Shown piece by piece: positions 5,298-7,593 of a DNA stretch of 7,593 bases. This DNA is from CAZYQW01 sp964649825 (GTDB taxonomy: Bacteria; Planctomycetota; B15-G4; JADJEK01): positions 1 to 7,593 of the forward strand of contig CAZYQW010000031.1 of NCBI GenBank assembly GCA_964649825.1, read 5' to 3'. Both the position numbers and the translations under genes were made by a program. Under the pieces are notes generated by a model. That model made no database searches and was not told the origin of the DNA. It saw only the letters and a list, made by a program, of their open reading frames with translations. The number at the start of each line of letters is the position of its first letter. Within the stretch, counting starts at the first letter, position 1.

Positions 5298-6836
5298 CTA
5301 CGGCGCCGTGGCCCGCAGCGCGTTGCTCGCGGCGAGGCCGAAGGGCCCCGCCGGGTCCACAATCCAGTGCTGGAAGTGGAGCGCGAATCCCGACGGGATG
5401 CCCGCCGGCCACGATCCGCCCACCACCAGCCCGCCGGCCCCATCGGTGGACAACGCCACGAACAGGCCGAGCGGCGCCCCGAACGCCGGCACCAGCGTGC
5501 CGCCGTAGAAGGGCAGGTCCACCTGGGCCGCACCCACGACCAGGTAGGTGACGGCATTCTCCCGGGCATTGGCCAGCGCCAGTGTCACGGGGGTGCCCGC
5601 GGTGAGATCGCCCGTGCCATCCAGCTCCGGCTCGCCGTGCAGGCCGGCCAGGGCGAAGCCGAGGTCGTCCCACTGGGGCTCGACGAGGTTGAACAGCAGA
5701 CTGACCGAGTCGTTTTCGCCGTCGGCCAGGGCGATATCGGGCAGGCCGTCGCCGTCGAGGTCGCCACCGGCCAACTCCCACTCGGCGCGCCCCGTGGCGA
5801 AGTGTTCGGCCGCCGCGTAGACCCCGCCGCCGAGGCCGCGCAGCACCGCCACTTCCTGGTCCGCAGCAGAACAGGTCACCAGGTCGGGCACGTCGTCGGC
5901 GTCCATGTCGGCCACCGCGAGAGCGAGGGGCCTCGAGCCTACCGGGAAGAGGACGGGCGCGCCCAGCGTGCCGTCGCCGGCGCCGTGCAGCACCGAGACC
6001 ACGCTGACAGCGCCGGCGACGGCGACGATCACGTCCAGGGCACCGTCAGCGTCCACGTCGAGCACCGCCATGCCGAGGGACGTCCCTGCCACCGGGTAAT
6101 TGACGGGCGGGAAGTAGGCGCCCGTGCCATTGTTCAAGCGCACCTGCACCTGGTTGCTACCGATGGATTCGCCGGTGACCAGGTCGAGGTCACCGTCGCC
6201 GTCCATGTCGGCCAGCTCCATGGTGAAGTGCACCTTCGGCAATCCGACGTACAGCGGCAGCCCGAAGGTGCCGTTGCCGTTGTTCTTGCGCACCTCCATG
6301 GCGTCGTTGCTCTTGCTGCCCACCAGGTCGAGGTCGCCGTCACCGTCGATGTCGCCCACGGCGATGGCGGTGAGATACAAGCCGGCGAAGCCCGGAGCTC
6401 CGCCGAACGCGAACGTGCCGTCACCCTGACCGAGCAGGACATAGACGCTGGCGAACTGGCTGCAGCGCACCACGAGGTCGTCCTTGGCGTCACCGTTGAT
6501 GTCGGCCACGACGAGCTGCTGGGGCTGGCTGCCCACCGCGTGGAGCGCGGGCGCGGCGTAGGCGCCACCGCCGATGCCGAGCAGCACGCGGACCTGGTCG
6601 TCATGCTGGTCGGCAACGGCGAGGTCCGCGATCCCGTCGCCGTCGAAGTCGGCGATGGCCACGGCGCTGGGGCCGTCCCCGGCGGCGAAGGTCGTGGGCG
6701 GCAGGCCGAAGTCGAAGGCCTGGCCGGCGGCGCCGCTGGCCAGCATCGCGACGAGCAGCGTCGACGGGGCGAGCCACCGCGCGGAGAGGCGGAAGGCCGG
6801 GTCGGAGGACGAAGTCGGGGACGGGATCGGGGCCAT
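5298..6836 (-). CDS. Secreted seven-bladed FG-GAP/VCBS beta-propeller protein with planctomycete-type C-terminal module
   Basis: ATG 6836 has the ribosome-binding site AAGGAAG (complement of 6844-6850) seven bases upstream; the protein is 512 aa. Residues 1-40 are a Sec signal peptide: basic region around RLSARW, hydrophobic APSTLLVAMLASGAA, likely cut after GQA40. Seven calcium-loop motifs lie ~49 residues apart at 63 (DFDGDGIAD), 112, 162 (DIDGDGDLD), 210, 260, 310 (DMDADDVPD) and 359 (DLDGDGLPD), giving one full VCBS-type propeller with RVLLG/VYVLLGQGDGTF-like outer strands. Residues ~388-512 are a distinct beta-rich module (WDDLGFALAGLHGEPELDGT, LPFYGGTLVP, FALHFQHWIVDPAGPFG, SNALRATAP). 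I have seen this ending on many otherwise different secreted planctomycete proteins; its function is not known to me, perhaps anchoring or sorting. The protein probably acts outside the cell; ligand unknown. Confidence 0.92.
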   Translation of the reverse strand: MAPIPSPTSSSDPAFRLSARWLAPSTLLVAMLASGAAGQAFDFGLPPTTFAAGDGPSAVAIADFDGDGIADLAVADQHDDQVRVLLGIGGGAYAAPALHAVGSQPQQLVVADINGDAKDDLVVRCSQFASVYVLLGQGDGTFAFGGAPGFAGLYLTAIAVGDIDGDGDLDLVGSKSNDAMEVRKNNGNGTFGLPLYVGLPKVHFTMELADMDGDGDLDLVTGESIGSNQVQVRLNNGTGAYFPPVNYPVAGTSLGMAVLDVDADGALDVIVAVAGAVSVVSVLHGAGDGTLGAPVLFPVGSRPLALAVADMDADDVPDLVTCSAADQEVAVLRGLGGGVYAAAEHFATGRAEWELAGGDLDGDGLPDIALADGENDSVSLLFNLVEPQWDDLGFALAGLHGEPELDGTGDLTAGTPVTLALANARENAVTYLVVGAAQVDLPFYGGTLVPAFGAPLGLFVALSTDGAGGLVVGGSWPAGIPSGFALHFQHWIVDPAGPFGLAASNALRATAP

Positions 6837-6899
6837 GAGTACGCTTCCTTATCCATGCACACGGAGAATGGGGGACTGTCGCCCGCCCGGGAACCCATC

Positions 6900-7064
6900 A
6901 AGCACTCTACACGAGGACAGCCCGACGACCTTCGGCGACAGGCGCTCGTGCGCTACGTGCTGCGGCCTTCCTTCGCACCGTCGCCGCTGTCCATTGATGA
7001 CCACGGCAACGTTCGCTTTCGACTCGCCCATCCCTTCGACGACGGAACGACCCACGTGGTCTGA
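6900..7064 (+). pseudogene. Central fragment of an IS91-like (Y2) transposase
   Basis: The plus frame reads DDLRRQALVRYVLRPSFAPS, then LSIDDHGNVRFRLAHPFDDG and TTHVV, ending at TGA 7062-7064. IS91/IS801-like transposases contain a closely similar stretch (LxRYxxRPPxAxxRLxxxxDGxVxxRLKxPWxDGTTHV) shortly before their final third. After the stop, other frames still show weak echoes (HLHAVRSRR at about 7090-7116), suggesting a further indel. The N-terminal zinc finger and HUH catalytic histidines are absent: upstream sequence is the leader of the opposite-strand VCBS gene. Together with the tail scrap at 2567-2700 it indicates that an element of this family once inserted here, or two did. It cannot be active. 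Confidence 0.6.
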
Positions 7065-7161
7065 CGCCCCGACGGATCGCCAGGACGCCCACCTTCATGC
7101 CGTCCGATCACGCCGGTCCGCCGACGGGTGACGACCGTGGAATTGCCGCGAGTCGCCACGG

Positions 7162-7593
7162 ATGATCGCAATGTCCGGTTCCGCGAGAGAGTCGGTTCCG
7201 GTCATCAACGGCACCTGCCCTCGCGCGTGGGCGAGGTCAAACAACGACACGAAGGTGTCCAGCTTCGCACCGAACTGGGTGGGAACGGTCACGGTGCAGG
7301 AGGACAACGGCCTCTTTTGGGCCGACAAGGTGACGATCAACTGGACCGTGACGCACGCGGGATCGGGGAAGAGCTGGTCGGACAGCCTCTGCGCGACGAC
7401 GAAGAAGATGGCGAACGGCAACTATCAACTCTCGAAGGCCAAGACGCTCGCACACTCGTCCACGGAGAAAGACGAGTACGAGGCGCTCCTGACGTACACG
7501 GTCAAGGGCAGCAACCTCTGGTTCGGGTTCAGCCTCGCCGGCACGCACTCGACGACGTCGACGACCTGCAGCCCGGCGGACGCGACGGTGCAT
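7162..7593 (+). CDS. N-terminal part of the junction-spanning FG-GAP protein (partial at window edge)
   Basis: The frame is open from 7132, just after a TGA at 7129-7131; ATG codons are at 7162 and 7171. It runs to the window end and, through the identical 91-bp ends, continues in frame into 2-2074. Joined length from 7162 is 2415 nt, 804 residues plus stop. Residues 55-130 here match residues 49-130 of the downstream part (numbered from GTG86): conserved are W-[TS]-V-x-H, G-[KE]-x-W-[AS]-D-S, K-x-TLAH, D-x-Y-x-A-x-LT-[YW]-TV and LAGTH. So two tandem copies of the domain precede the propeller. An extracellular propeller protein should have a signal peptide, yet residues 1-40 are polar and no ribosome-binding site precedes 7162 or 7171. 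The true 5' end may therefore have been lost at the boundary with the transposase scrap just upstream. The start choice is weak. Confidence 0.75.
   Translation, partial: MIAMSGSARESVPVINGTCPRAWARSNNDTKVSSFAPNWVGTVTVQEDNGLFWADKVTINWTVTHAGSGKSWSDSLCATTKKMANGNYQLSKAKTLAHSSTEKDEYEALLTYTVKGSNLWFGFSLAGTHSTTSTTCSPADATVH
7503..7593. repeat. Terminal direct repeat, right copy (identical to 1-91)
   Basis: Same-orientation exact copy of bases 1-91, ending at the last base of the window. Removing one copy gives a circle of 7502 bp. The repeat lies inside coding sequence of the FG-GAP protein (around the FSLAGTH segment) and looks like sequence overlap, not a biological terminal repeat. Confidence 0.97.

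Noticed and set aside
5286..7064. 592-codon open plus-strand frame opposite the VCBS gene
   Set aside because: Over 5298-6836 it is the antisense shadow of a repeat-rich, high-GC gene (His/Gly/Val-rich, no domain). Only its last ~54 codons (6900-7064) carry recognisable transposase sequence.

Overview
The window looks like DNA from a high-GC, probably Planctomycetota-type environmental bacterium. This is inferred from two large secreted FG-GAP/VCBS beta-propeller proteins with C-terminal modules of a kind I associate with marine planctomycetes, a small membrane protein beginning PYIDIVAI, and strong G/C third-position bias. No rRNA, tRNA or CRISPR array was seen, nor any gene for replication, partition, recombination or phage structure. 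Bases 1-91 are identical to bases 7503-7593. The contig therefore closes into a circle of 7502 bp, or an assembly graph loop was reported as a circle.

Layout, plus strand: an FG-GAP gene runs across the circle joint (7162-7593 continuing into 2-2074; 804 aa when joined). It has two copies of an unrecognised ~80-residue domain, a complete seven-bladed integrin-like propeller and a C-terminal domain, and is followed by a GC-rich hairpin terminator (2095-2128). Next come a small membrane protein (2339-2566), the C-terminal scrap of an IS91-like transposase (2567-2700), a probable FG-GAP scrap (about 2733-2805), a frameshifted exported carboxypeptidase-regulatory-like gene (2873-3597), and a shortened 98%-identical copy of the end of the big FG-GAP gene (3660-3850). 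A perfect 12-bp hairpin (3851-3880) separates these from the minus-strand block.

Layout, minus strand: a promoter-like site (5213-5242) precedes the first ~39 codons of a CoxM-type FAD subunit (5178-5062). This is joined directly to a frame-broken tail of what looks like an ArsR-family regulator (about 5060-4723), which overlaps by ATGA the start of an intact SRPBCC/AHSA1 gene (4726-3908). Upstream, an intact secreted seven-bladed VCBS protein (6836-5298) carries a different C-terminal module. Between it and the start of the first FG-GAP gene lies a central piece of an IS91-like transposase (6900-7064).

Only four units look functional: the two propeller proteins, the SRPBCC protein and the small membrane protein. 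Almost every other gene is cut, fused or frameshifted. The window reads as a gene-scrap mosaic rather than a working pathway. The open question is whether the circle is a real molecule (for example a rolling-circle by-product of an IS91-like element) or an assembly loop through repeated FG-GAP DNA. No coordinated biochemical system can be supported.
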